From the NCBI GenBank assembly GCA_029255685.2, contig CM055312.2:50998202-51062201 (forward strand): a stretch of 64,000 nucleotides of DNA. The letters run 5' to 3'. Both the position numbers and the translations under genes were made by a program. The notes under the pieces were generated by a model. The model saw nothing but the letters and a program-made list of their open reading frames with translations, ran no database searches and was not told where the DNA came from. This document shows positions 14,022-27,759 of this stretch, one piece after another. The DNA is from Silene conica. Its lineage: Eukaryota > Streptophyta > Magnoliopsida > Caryophyllales > Caryophyllaceae. The number at the start of each line of letters is the position of its first letter. The first letter of the stretch is position 1.

Positions 14022-14239
14022 AAGTTTGAATTCAAAATTAAAAAGTAAATGCAAGTGGGAAGTTGAAATAGTTAGGGGACATACCATTAATGGGTGGTTA
14101 GAAAAACCACCTAGTGGGTAGCCTACGTGAGCATCGTCAGCAACCCTCAACTACCCGTATGAATTCCAGAGGCACGCTTAGGAGCAGAGTGAAATTCCAG
14201 CCCAATTGAAGCCAAGTCAGGCTGAAATTTGGGGGAAAT
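14022..14239 (+). promoter_or_regulatory. End of Tat internal region with polypurine tract
   Basis: A short non-coding stretch ending in the polypurine tract TTTGGGGGAAAT (14228-14239), immediately before the 3' LTR start TGTTTAGCCC. The tract primes plus-strand DNA in reverse transcription. Confidence 0.85.
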
Positions 14240-14745
14240 TGTTTAGCCCAAAAATCCTCATCGCATTACTTGGGCCCAGGGACAAATAAAGGGTACCAAA
14301 CAGCCCACCACAGAGCAGACCACACGCAAGAAAAGAGTCATTGGAGTAGGAGAATGGGTCAAAACCCTAGAAGAATATTCCCCTACATTCCCTCCTACAC
14401 TCCAGGACCAGAGCAGAATCGGTTTAGCACAAGTCTACAGCTATAAAAGAAGGAATTAGGGCATTACTTATTCATTCATGCATCCATTGTAATTTGTCTA
14501 CTTACACAAGTACATGTATCCCACTCAAACAGTAAAAACTCTCGATCATAGTTAAAATATTGGTGGGATTCCGTTCCCCCCGCGGTTGTTTCCCTCATTG
14601 GGTTTTTCCGCGTCACCAAAAACTTATTGCGTCATTGTTTTGCTCCTTTGATTTTCATACTCGTTTTCTACGCTAATCTTTATATCGGTTGACACTTTGA
14701 CCTACATCACAAGTAATTCAACTCGGTACGAATTTTACCAAAACA
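14240..14745 (+). repeat. 3' LTR of Tat element
   Basis: 506 bp, the same length as the 5' LTR, with about 14 substitutions by hand count. It ends CCAAAACA at 14745 and is followed by the TSD AAGTG. Confidence 0.94.
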
Positions 14746-14967
14746 AAGTGTATAATGATATGGATGCATGAGATGATCAGTATCATATTAGTAATTATAT
14801 CATGTCTAGTGATATTCGGTTATGTGATCCCTTAACCATGTTGTAGATAAGTATTATTAAGACATGTTAGATTGCATATGAATTCTGATGCTTAGGGAAT
14901 ATAACCGTGATCCAAGTGAGTGCCCTACTTAAGCCGGGACTCATTTTCTTTCTTTCATGTTATAGAG

Positions 14968-15249
14968 ATGCCTCCGAGAAGGAATAACGTTTCTAACATC
15001 ACGCAAGACGAACTAGACCGGTTGCTAACTGAGAATGAGGCCCTAAGGGCCAGACGCATGGATTCTGCAAAGACGAGTACAATAATTGTGAGGCATAACC
15101 CTACTCAATTCACTGGAGAGGGGGAACCTCACTTCCTGGGATAATGGTGCCGGGAATTTTGTAACCAGTTTGAACTAGTGGACTGTCCAGAGGAGCTGAG
15201 GGTTGATCAAGCAGCCCACTACATTAGGGGTATGGCCGGAGACTGGTGG
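14968..15249 (+). pseudogene. gag: Tekay-like gag, N-terminal piece
   Basis: Starts with MPPRR at 14968 after the second part of the leader (14751-14967), then a short acidic helix-forming segment (about residues 10-30). The conserved gag region follows, with TQFTGEGEP and IRGMAGDWW. A stop at 15142-15144 interrupts the frame between FLG and WCREF. The coding sequence is cut after GDWW by the insertion whose TSD is GGTGG, and resumes at 23210 in phase with TRSKGEIRE. Confidence 0.88.
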
Positions 15250-16269
15250 TGTAACACCCCCATTTATTTAAGGGCCTGTACTAGCACTCCTCAGATAAAT
15301 AAGGGTGTCACCATCTCGGTTTCCCGAGGCATTAGATACAAAGGAAAGAAAAACAGTACTTTAATTAAAAGTTAAACTCCCAAACATGTTCTTACAACTG
15401 TATCAAAACTGACTTATGAAATGAAAGTACAACTCATGATAAACTGACTATGGTGATCTAGACTCTAGTCTGGTCCGGATCCAAGCCCTCTCTTCCCATA
15501 GTTTCCCATAGTCTCAGCCACCTGTCAATCTGCTCCCCAATAATTTGGTTCATCACAGGTGATCACGAATACACAGGGTCAACCACGAGGTTGAGTAGAG
15601 GAGAAAAATAAACAAACGAACAATATCATATATATAGGGATTCAATCATCCCTTCTCCGCACCGATTACAAGGCCAATAACTCCGCACCGCTCCCAAGGC
15701 CATTAACTCCGCACCGATCACAACGCCAATTAACTCCACACCGATCACAACGCCAAATAACTCCGCACCGATCACAACGCCAAATAACTCTGCACCGATC
15801 ACAACACCCATTTCTCATCACCTCATATCGTATCACAGAAAAATATATTCAAATAACACAATATTTCAAAACATACGATAATGTAAAATACTCATCAATC
15901 AACCAAGTAAATAATCATTATTATATGTGTAGCAATTCCCCTACCTCAAATAGCAGGTACGCAGGTAAGTCCAAGGGTTGCTAGAAATATTCCACGCGAA
16001 ACCCGCTACCTAAACACGTATGCGTAACGAATAAATAATCTTCCTGAATCCCATAACAACCTATACTTACTATAATTAGAAACCTTCCATAAATGGAAAG
16101 TTTCCAAAAATAGAAACTCATTATAAATGGAAAGTTTCCATAAATAGAAACTTCCCTAACTTAATAATTTTTCCGACCCTCATAAACTTCAACTATCCAA
16201 TAACGAATAATATAGCAATAACGAATATACGACTATTATTAAATTAGTAGTAAAAATAATAACACCAAA

Positions 16270-16352
<83 letters not shown>

Positions 16353-17009
16353 GTGTTAAAATATTAATAATAACAAATAATAATAAAAATACTATAGTAA
16401 CAAATAATAGTAACACGTCTAAACCCTATATAACAAAAACACGCCTATCAACCCTCCCTTAAACGTGACACAGCAATCCCGCAAACAGACTCCGCCGCCA
16501 CCACGTAGCACCACAATTACCACCGGCAACCACCAACCACGAACCCACAACCGCCAGCTACCACCCCGACATCCAGCAGCCCCTTCGACAGCTGCCGGCG
16601 AGGTGAACCAGAGCCCAAATCAGGCCTGGTTCCGCACTCGAACACCGCAGATCCTACCTACACTAACCCTCCCTGTCGACTCCTCTAACAGCCCCAACAC
16701 CGCTTGAAACCACCACCATGTCCACCCCTGACACCAGACCTATACGCAGTAGTGGTACCACCGCGTCGACCTTCCCCGAGTTGACGGTGGTACCACGCCC
16801 AACCCTCTGTACCTGAACCACGAACAACCCAGACCCGTGACAAACTAGAGAACACAACCTACCCTTCTTACACCGACGACACCCCCCCAACCACCGTGAC
16901 ACCACCACCCAACCACCGGATTATTATGTATATTCAAACAATCACCACATACCAATTAGCCATGTCATAACAACTAGCCATATCATAAAATCATTAAGAT
17001 TTTACAATC
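15250..17009 (-). repeat. 3' LTR of minus-strand gypsy element, deleted
   Basis: Collinear with 20616-22355 from its left end to about 16917, including the subrepeats (15650-15812) and an (AAT)n run near 16268-16352. There the match stops, indicating loss of several hundred base pairs of U3. The likely LTR start is near 17009, where the minus strand reads AAGTTTTAAGGAGGATAGGA then TTGTAAAATC, resembling the polypurine tract and LTR start of the family. Confidence 0.7.
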
Positions 17010-20000
17010 CTATCCTCCTTAAAACTTGGTTACGTCCCCGTAACCCCATTATAAAAATTTCTAGCTCATCACCCCGTCTTACTCATTACTCTATCTCATA
17101 AAATCCTACTCCAAGCAAACAAGTATCGCACTCATCGTCGCATCCAAGACCATAGACAAGGGGGTGAGTGAACTGGCGGAAATAAGCCGCAATTCAATAC
17201 TTCCATTTCGATATCGATTTCAACTCCGAATATAACTCAATAACCCAGGTCACCCAGGTCACAACTCATAACTCAATGCAAGTAACCAATTTTACTCCCA
17301 ATTCAATATCAATGTTATCACATATTCCATTAAAGGAACTGCTCAACACTTAGAACGTAAAACTCTAAGCTACTCACCCACGAGACAAGGTCAAAGAATA
17401 CGACAACTCGATAAAATATTGAACTGCAAACTCAAACTCAAAACAAAACCGACCATGGCCTTTGTTCCAAACTCACGAGTAACTCAATCTCATCCACTCA
17501 ATCTCAATAGCACTTACCTTCCAAGTTCATTGACATACTTGTATGTATACTTACAATTCCACAGTTCATAAAATAAGGATCTGGACGCTATACCAACCAA
17601 CCTAATACAAAATCATTATGCATAAACAACTAATCAATTACCACAAGTCTACCCATCTCACAACCCAACCCGTCTTACAAACAAAAGGATTATTTTATCA
17701 ATAAGAATTATTAACTATCAAAATAAAGGAATATTTATAAATTTTCAACTCGAATAAGTACTTTGTAAGAAATCTTTAGCAATTATCACGCAAACATATA
17801 TAACCTTGAGCAATAACCAGAGTATTAGGATCGGTAGAAACCGTGTTACGCAGTAGAACAGAATCAGGGTAGCTAACACTTACATACCTTTGAAATTTTA
17901 ACACAAGTTAAAATATTCACAATAACGTATACAATCAAGAAGCTCGTAGTTCATACTTGACAAATTAAAATATTTCATGCTCATAATCATATTATGGAAG
18001 CAAAATCATATTCTAGGAAAAGTCATAGAGCAAAATTAATTAACGTAATTAAACATGGGTCATTGACATATTTCACAATATATACGCAAATCATAGATTC
18101 ACAAGACCGTTTAACATTCGCGGATATCAATAAGTTGACAAAATCACTGAAGTACCTTCCCGTCCACTCATATTACATCATTTATCATGAAACTAGTACT
18201 TTATACGATTCGCAAGGTAAGGGTTTTATACAATGCGCAACAATTAAACATTCAAGCACGATTTCATCGACTCATAGCTACAGAATTGTCATATCACAAA
18301 CAATCGCCATAATTATCAAACATCAAGCTTTTATCCTGGTTTATCACTTCGTAAATATTTTGAAATGTTTGAAACATTGAAAGGGTAGCTTGTGACCATT
18401 TATAAACACGAATCAAAGACAATTTTTACAAGTTATAGATCGAATCAAGACTACACGGAGACATTCTGACTTTCCTTTACTAAAACATTGTTCTTGTAGT
18501 TCATGAATTATGAATACAAAATTAACGATAAAAGTAAACGAATTCACCAGACTGGTACTTCCATAAACCATATGTCAACAATTGATAATTCAACACATCG
18601 TGATCAGATCCTAATATAACAATATGCAATTCACTGTATGGTATAACAATATACTTGAAAAGTTATAAAGATTATAATCACAGGGAACTAGACAGAGATA
18701 AACCATCAATATACGAAAGAACATCAACAAGATTTACATTGTTCAAATAATCACAATTACATATAACCATTAGATTACTATATCATGCTAATAGGCTTAC
18801 CAATTAAATTTCATTCTGCCACTTGACAAGACTCTCCTCAGATAATCATACTTTTGACATCACATACGAGCAACACATAATTATTTTGAGGTCGTAATAC
18901 TAGACATATAATTGAAACGATTCTATAATAAACTTAACGAAATAAACAAGGTTACGCTATCATATAGTGAGGATTCATACTCATACCATACGCCTACTGT
19001 TCATGTTATTAAGGCCATATCAGGATGTCACGTGGTCACATCACATAATTCACATTTGATTAAACTTTTATATGAAACTTTCATATCTCACAGCTTTACC
19101 AACTAAACATTCTGCAACTACTTACAAGAATCATAATTAAATAACAGTTAGTTAACGTGCGAGCGATTAAAATTTTTAGAAAATGTAAGGATTAACTAAT
19201 CGTAGGAAAAGAATTGAAAGCATATCTCAAGGGAATTATTTAATACCATTTTCATAACTCAATCGGTCTGAACAGGAACTTCACAGCAATTCAACAGAAA
19301 ATTAGGCAACTCGCAGGAATCACAATTAATTAACGACTCATTAAGATTTTACATGGCTTATCATCTTGAAAACGTAAGTGCATATTCTGAACAGTAGAGG
19401 TGGAATTATGCATAAACAATAACCAAGTTTTAAATGATTTCTTTTACAACAGGATGGGTCAAAACGAGACTGTGCAGTAACAATCTAACCACTGTCAACT
19501 AAAAGATTTATTTCACTCAAAATATAACTCCTATTAACATGAAACCAACAGCATTGTAACACCAACTCAGGAGGTTGTCATACATAAAATTTTCATATTC
19601 AAATATGGAACACATTTAAGATGGCATCCTGTACAAACAAGGTAACATCCAGGAAACTTACTAAAACAATTTGGTTCGTTTACAACTTCACATTGCTACC
19701 TCGAAACTCAACCCTTCTTTTTCTGAAACACGTTGACATAAAATTGGAGCATAGACATCACTTTGTACAGTATTAATATTCATTTCTTATTACCACGATA
19801 CTCGTTATCTGGATCACGGTAAAGATTTCAAAACTGAAAGTAGGATCAACTAAATAACTTGATTGTTATACACGTGTATCTAAAGAAATTAGTTTCTACT
19901 AACGCATAATCATAACTTATCCAGGTACGGAATTATAAACTAGAAGCTACTATGAGGTCCCATATTGATTACGAACTTCACATCAACTTTAAATGCGTAT

Positions 20001-20600
20001 AGTAGGCATAAAATCTTAAGTACGATATATGAAACACATATCTATATACATTCATAGCTTGGGGCAACACATTCCGCATATCACTAAATATGGATCACTA
20101 TAGCACATGCTAATAAGATCAACATAATTACTCATCCTTACAAGAAGTTAAACCTCAAAATCATAGAATAACGATACTCATTTAAATAACAGATAATCGT
20201 ATGAACACTTCAAAATATCAAAATCATATGATCACGTCACTCTAATCATGGCCCAACCAATACAACTCCGAACTCTGATAATTTCAATTCACTTATCCAT
20301 ATCAATCCACAGTTCATATCACACATATCCTTAATCAGAACTCACATATGACTTACCTCATTCTTCTCCTGCAAGAACGTTAGCACAATATAACCAGGTC
20401 ATTACATAGCCTACCCCACTCTTCAATTACTCTCTTTGGGTTCCCGAGACAGAACAGAAAGGGCCCAGGTTTGGTGTGAGGGGGCCCCTAACTCATCCCG
20501 TTCCTTTTTGGGGCTCCTATGAATTTCATCTCGGGGTTCATTTTATTAGACTCTTCCTACGTTCATTATTATTCATTTGGTTTAGGCCTGAGGATCGTTC
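17010..20600 (-). other. Non-coding internal region of the minus-strand gypsy element
   Basis: About 3.6 kb of AT-rich sequence. No gag, protease, RT or integrase motif is visible in any frame, and open frames are short (the longest is 128 codons, at 17994-18380, without features). Near the right end, the segment at about 20404-20600 is the leader, with the GGCCCCCTCACACC stretch also present in the host element. Confidence 0.65.
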
Positions 20601-20612
20601 GCACTGATACCA
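20601..20612 (-). promoter_or_regulatory. Primer binding site of the minus-strand gypsy element
   Basis: On the minus strand TGGTATCAGTGC begins three bases (AAG) after the LTR end TGTTACA. It matches the initiator-methionine tRNA 3' end pattern TGGTATCAG used by many plant LTR elements, and it proves the minus orientation. Confidence 0.88.
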
Positions 20613-20615
20613 CTT

Positions 20616-23204
<2,589 letters not shown>

Positions 23205-23209
23205 GGTGG

Positions 23210-23836
23210 ACTAGGAGCAAGGGGGAGATTCGTGAAGCAGTCTAAGAGGATGGAACCAACCATGTTGCGTCGATCGCGTTCAAGAGAATTCTATATGAAG
23301 TGTTCCTACCGGAATTCCAGAAAAGTAAGCTGCGAGAGGAGTTTATTATCGGAAGTTCAACCAGTTGCTGAGTCATGTGGGGAAAATGGGTTTTGATGAT
23401 GCAATGCTGGCAATGAAATTTGAAAGGGGGCTGACCATAAACATCAAGAAGAGACTCATTGCAGCTCCGCCCACCACAGTCCGGGACATCTACCTAAGGG
23501 CTGGGGCGGCGGAGAGGCTTTCGGAAATGATCAAAGAGAACAAGAAGACCAAGACTGAGAAGAGAAAAGTTGAGCCCGCAAATGAAAATTCGGGATCAAA
23601 GAAGCAGAGCTCCAATAGGTACAGTGGATACTTCACCAACAGTGCCTCAGGGAGTGTGAAGAACTGGAGTGGGGGTAGCTACATGAGTGGAGGTTAGGGT
23701 AATGTTTCCGTGGGAATAGTTTGCTTTGGATGTGGAAAGACGGGACACGAGCAGGCAATGTGTCGATCATCAGGAGGAAACTAGTCTGGGGGTTACCGTA
23801 CGCCAACATCGGGATATAATGGATCACACAAACAAT
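23210..23836 (+). pseudogene. gag: Tekay-like gag, middle piece with zinc knuckle
   Basis: Resumes after the GGTGG duplication with TRSKGEIRE. The capsid-like part is recognisable (LPEFQKSKLREEF, then a frameshift near 23345, then YYRKFNQLL and FERGL), followed by a lysine-rich and serine/glycine-rich stretch. A CCHC zinc knuckle, CFGCGKTGHEQAMC, lies near 23722-23763. Stops occur at about 23252-23254, 23695-23697 and 23782-23784. The sequence is cut within a tyrosine/glycine-rich region by the Sirevirus (TSD CATAT) and continues at 34446. Confidence 0.87.
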
Positions 23837-23841
23837 CATAT

Positions 23842-25362
23842 TGTTGAGTAATATATTCTATATAAGTAATATATTGTTTTATGTTTTAATAATGACAAGT
23901 CTAAATAATTATGTTTTATATGCATATGCGTGTAATCGTGCGTTTAAGTGTACAGTTAATTATAGAGCGAAGATCGTAGTTTAATAAAGTATAATTCAAT
24001 CGAAGAATTGAAGAAAGATCAAGCTCATGTTAAGTGTCAAGTCTTTTTGAAGATTTACAAGACACAAGTTTTATTACAATGTCAAGAATTCTTAAGTTAT
24101 AGATCATTCCTATAACTATTGAAGAAATGAGATTTGCATAATATAAGTCAAAGCGTGAAGATTTATGCGTGCTATTAATATATTATTATATATTAATTTA
24201 GTAATCTTATAAACGGTTTTAAAATAGAAATATTCTTTAGTTAACAAGAATTAAAGTATTTATCTTATGAGGTAAATATTTATTCTAAAATACTAAGGAT
24301 TTTATTTTAACCGTTATTGTCAAAATTCAAGTTCCTAGGGAAACGTGCTTCGAGAAATATGTCTCGAAGAACGTGTCCTATGAGACGTGCGTTGGGACGT
24401 GCGTGGGGAAGTGTGTCAAGGAAGTATTCCTTACGTTTCCTACACAACTACTAACATGTTTCATATTATCTTTATGGTTAATTAAATAAATAAAGATATT
24501 TATTTAATATACTTAAAGATTAACTAGGATTTGAATAAGAATATAATTTATTATATTATTGACAAGAATTAAGGATTTGATTCAAAATAGGATTCTATAT
24601 TTTATGGTATAAGGATGTTTCCTAAATCAAATAAGATTATGGAAATATTATCTTATGTCTTAATTTAATATTATTCTATTAGAGTCCTTTCCTAATTCAT
24701 ATAAGATTAAGTTTTAAATATTACCTAGAATTAGTATTCTAGATAAAGTAATATTCCTAAACTATCTAGGGTTTAACCTAGATCTAAATTAGTATATATA
24801 CCTACAATATCACACGCCTAAATAGAACACATACGAGCCTCACGCAAATCAAGAGAAAATCAAACGGACGTAGTCTCTCACGCGTCTCGATATTCGTGCA
24901 ATCATTGTCAAATCTCGTATACAAGACTACAAGCATTGAAGAATATTTTCATACATTCAAGATCATAAATACAAGAAGTTGTTAAAAGTTTATCTTACTT
25001 ACTTAAGATAGTTTCGAGTATTTAACGGTACTCATTGTAAGCAAGTATTTCACGGTACTTGTCGTAGCTAGATATTTTACGGTATCTAGATTGAGTTACA
25101 ACTAATATCAAAGTTGTACGAGTGGGTTGATAAAAGTGTAATCCGGAGAAGGTACTAATTTTATTAATCGAGAATAGTGGACGTAGGTTTCAAAGTGTGA
25201 AACTGAACCACTTCAAAAGATCGTGTCTCCTTTACTTTATTGTTCTTACTTGTTACTTGCTATTACCAAGCGTCATCAACATACATCGAAGAAGAATCGA
25301 AAAAGTTGGCATACTCAATTCAACCCCACTTCTTGAGTATATCTAGGTCAATAGACTCTTCA
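23842..25362 (+). repeat. 5' LTR of Sirevirus-like element
   Basis: Starts TGTTGAGTAATA and ends GACTCTTCA. A TATATATA promoter motif lies at 24793-24800, about 560 bp before the LTR end. Confidence 0.95.
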
Positions 25363-25364
25363 AT

Positions 25365-25376
25365 TGGTATCAGAGC
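25365..25376 (+). promoter_or_regulatory. Primer binding site of Sirevirus-like element
   Basis: TGGTATCAGAGC, two bases after the LTR end; the standard initiator-methionine tRNA complement of plant copia elements. Confidence 0.95.
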
Positions 25377-25429
25377 CTCGTGCTCTTGAAAGCCTTACAG
25401 CTTGAGATTGATCCTTCTATTGATTTCCA

Positions 25430-27751
25430 ATGGACTCAAAACACCTTAAGTGTCCTATCTTCGATGGAAAGAACTATAGCTTTTGGAAGAACATGATGAC
25501 CCACTACGTCAAAGGATGCGACTGGGAATGCTGGAAAATAATCCAAACTGGACCAAGAAAGATCTTGGTTGCATCTGCAAATGGAACCACCTATGAGAAA
25601 CCAGAAAGTGACTATGTGGAAGCCGACTACAAGATTGTTGAGAAAAATTCAAAAGCCATGAGTCTACTTCAAAACGGTATGATTACTTCTGAATTTGATC
25701 GCTTCTCTTCTTGTAACTCAGCTAAAGAAATATGGGATGGCCTAGGATTAGCCTACGAAGGTACTTCCGTAGTCAAGAAACATCGCATAGACTTGCTCAT
25801 TCAACGATATGAACTTTTCACTATGGAAAAGAATGAATCGATTGATAGCATGTCTGCGCGATTCTCTTGCATACTTAATGAACTACGGAACCTTGGTAGG
25901 AAATATGATTCTGAGGACATAGTCAGAAAAGTTCTTAGAAGCCTAACCAAAAAGTGGCAACCAAAAGTCACTGCAATTGAAGAAGCTCGTGATCTCACGA
26001 CCTTAACTTATCAAGAACTCATTGGATCTCTAATGGCTCATGAGATCATGCTAAATAGAGATGACAATGATCATTCTACAAATAAAAACGTTGCACTACA
26101 AGCCTCTACAAGTGGAGAATACGAACCTGAACTGGAAGATGAAACAGTTCTCTTCGCAAGACGCTTTAAAAAGGCTGTCTTCAAAGGGAGATTTACAAAA
26201 TCAAATAATAAAACAAATGACAAGAAAAAGAATGACTCTAAGCAAACCTTCTTCAAACGAGGGTGCTTTAAATGTGGTGATCAAGGCCATATGATCAAGG
26301 ACTGTCCAAGCTGGGACAAGATTAAAGACAAATCCAAACGAGATAAAACCAAGACTGAATTTAAGAAGGTTATGCTCGCATCTTGCTGGGGAGAATTAGA
26401 TTCCGAAGATGACGAAGACTCTGAAGAAGAGGAAGTTGCTAACCTGTGCCTAAGCAATGTAAGCTTGGATCTAATCTCCGACGATCATGACTCATCACAA
26501 TTTTGCCTCTACGGAGAATCTGACTCAGAGGATGAAGACCAAGAGGTAAATTTTTTACAGCTTAAGAGCCAAGTCAAAAATTTATCTAAGTCTGCCTTAA
26601 TTAATTATTTCGAACAAACCCTAGATCAATGTCACGAACAAAGTCTTGAATTAGACGAGCTGAAAGAACAGATTCTTGACATTGCTGAGGAAAATCAACT
26701 CCTAAAGGCCAAAGCTAAGAAACTGAAATCCAAGGTTAACATTGATACATATGTTAAATTGGAAACAGTAATGTCTGAGAAGAAAATTCTTGAGTCTAAA
26801 GTTACAGCCAATGAAGCTGTAATCTCAAAATTAAAACTCAACATTAAAGAGCTTGAATCTAAGATTATAGCCAATGAAGCTATAACCTCAGATCTAAGAA
26901 GGTCTAATGAACTTCTAAAGAGTAAATCTACACCAGCTGTTGTAGATGAAACTCATCTAGAAGAAGTTGAAATCCTCGAGCAAAAAATCATGGATCTAGA
27001 ATTCAACTTATCCAAAGTTAAAAAGGAACATGCGCAAATCGTGTTCAATTTTAATAAAGACATTCAAGACTTGAAAGATCATAACAATGTTGATCATTCC
27101 TCCTGCATAAAAGAAATAGATTCCTTAAAAGACCTTCTTCTTCATGCTCGTAAGGTTCATGAAAAATGGGAAGGAAGTACTAACGTACTGAACTTCCTAA
27201 CTGAACAATCTGATAACAACATGAAGATGGGTCTAGGACATGAGTGCTATGGTAGGAGAGACCACTCTAAATGTCAACAAAAACCTGATGAACGTGACTT
27301 TAGAAAAAGGAAGTATGTAGACTTGCCTGAATATATAATTTGCAGTTACTGAGGTCACACTGGACACCTAAAAGAAAACTGTGTAAAACACGCACTTGAC
27401 TTCAAAACTGGAGTCAAATTTGTAAAATCTCTAGGTATACCAAATGATTCCATATCTATCATTGACAGTGAGGAAGATGATGAAAAGGTTGAAGAAAGAA
27501 ACAATGACCATAGATGGTTTTACGACATGTCCTTTAATTACGCAGAAAAGAAAAATAGAACCACTCAAACTCCTAAACCTACAACCTACAAGAAACAATA
27601 CCCAAAGACTCACACTAGACCAACAAAACCTAACTACCACAGATACAAAAGACCTATAGTAAGACAAGTCTGGGTGAAAAAGGAAGATGTTTTTATTGTC
27701 ACTAACTCAAAAGGACCCAAGTATGCTTGGGTACCTAAGTCCTGTCTTTAA
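25430..27751 (+). pseudogene. gag: Sirevirus-like gag with one stop in its second zinc knuckle
   Basis: One frame from ATG 25430 to TAA 27749-27751, with a TGA at 27350-27352. Residues 1-230 hold the copia gag core (start MDSKHLKCPIFDGKNYSFWK). A CCHC knuckle, CFKCGDQGHMIKDC, lies at about residues 278-291. An acidic segment (EDDEDSEEEE) follows, then a long coiled coil with two related ESK(V/I)xANEA repeats. A second knuckle begins CSY, then the TGA, then GHTGHLKENC, so the stop replaces the second cysteine. The last 130 residues are basic and end YAWVPKSCL. Gag binds genomic RNA and forms the particle. The main product would be truncated at 640 residues, losing the second knuckle and basic tail. 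Confidence 0.9.
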
Positions 27752-27759
27752 ATTACGTT

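Noticed and set aside
15626-15811. Repetitive GVVIGAEL protein (also at 20992-21226)
   Set aside because: It is the reverse complement of LTR subrepeats found in every LTR of this family; no start context or independent support.
16189-16416. Poly-isoleucine frame
   Set aside because: Translation of an (AAT)n run in an LTR.
17994-18380. 128-codon frame in the minus-strand element interior
   Set aside because: Plus strand, so opposite to the element; no domain, ordinary AT-rich composition, and length within chance for the region.
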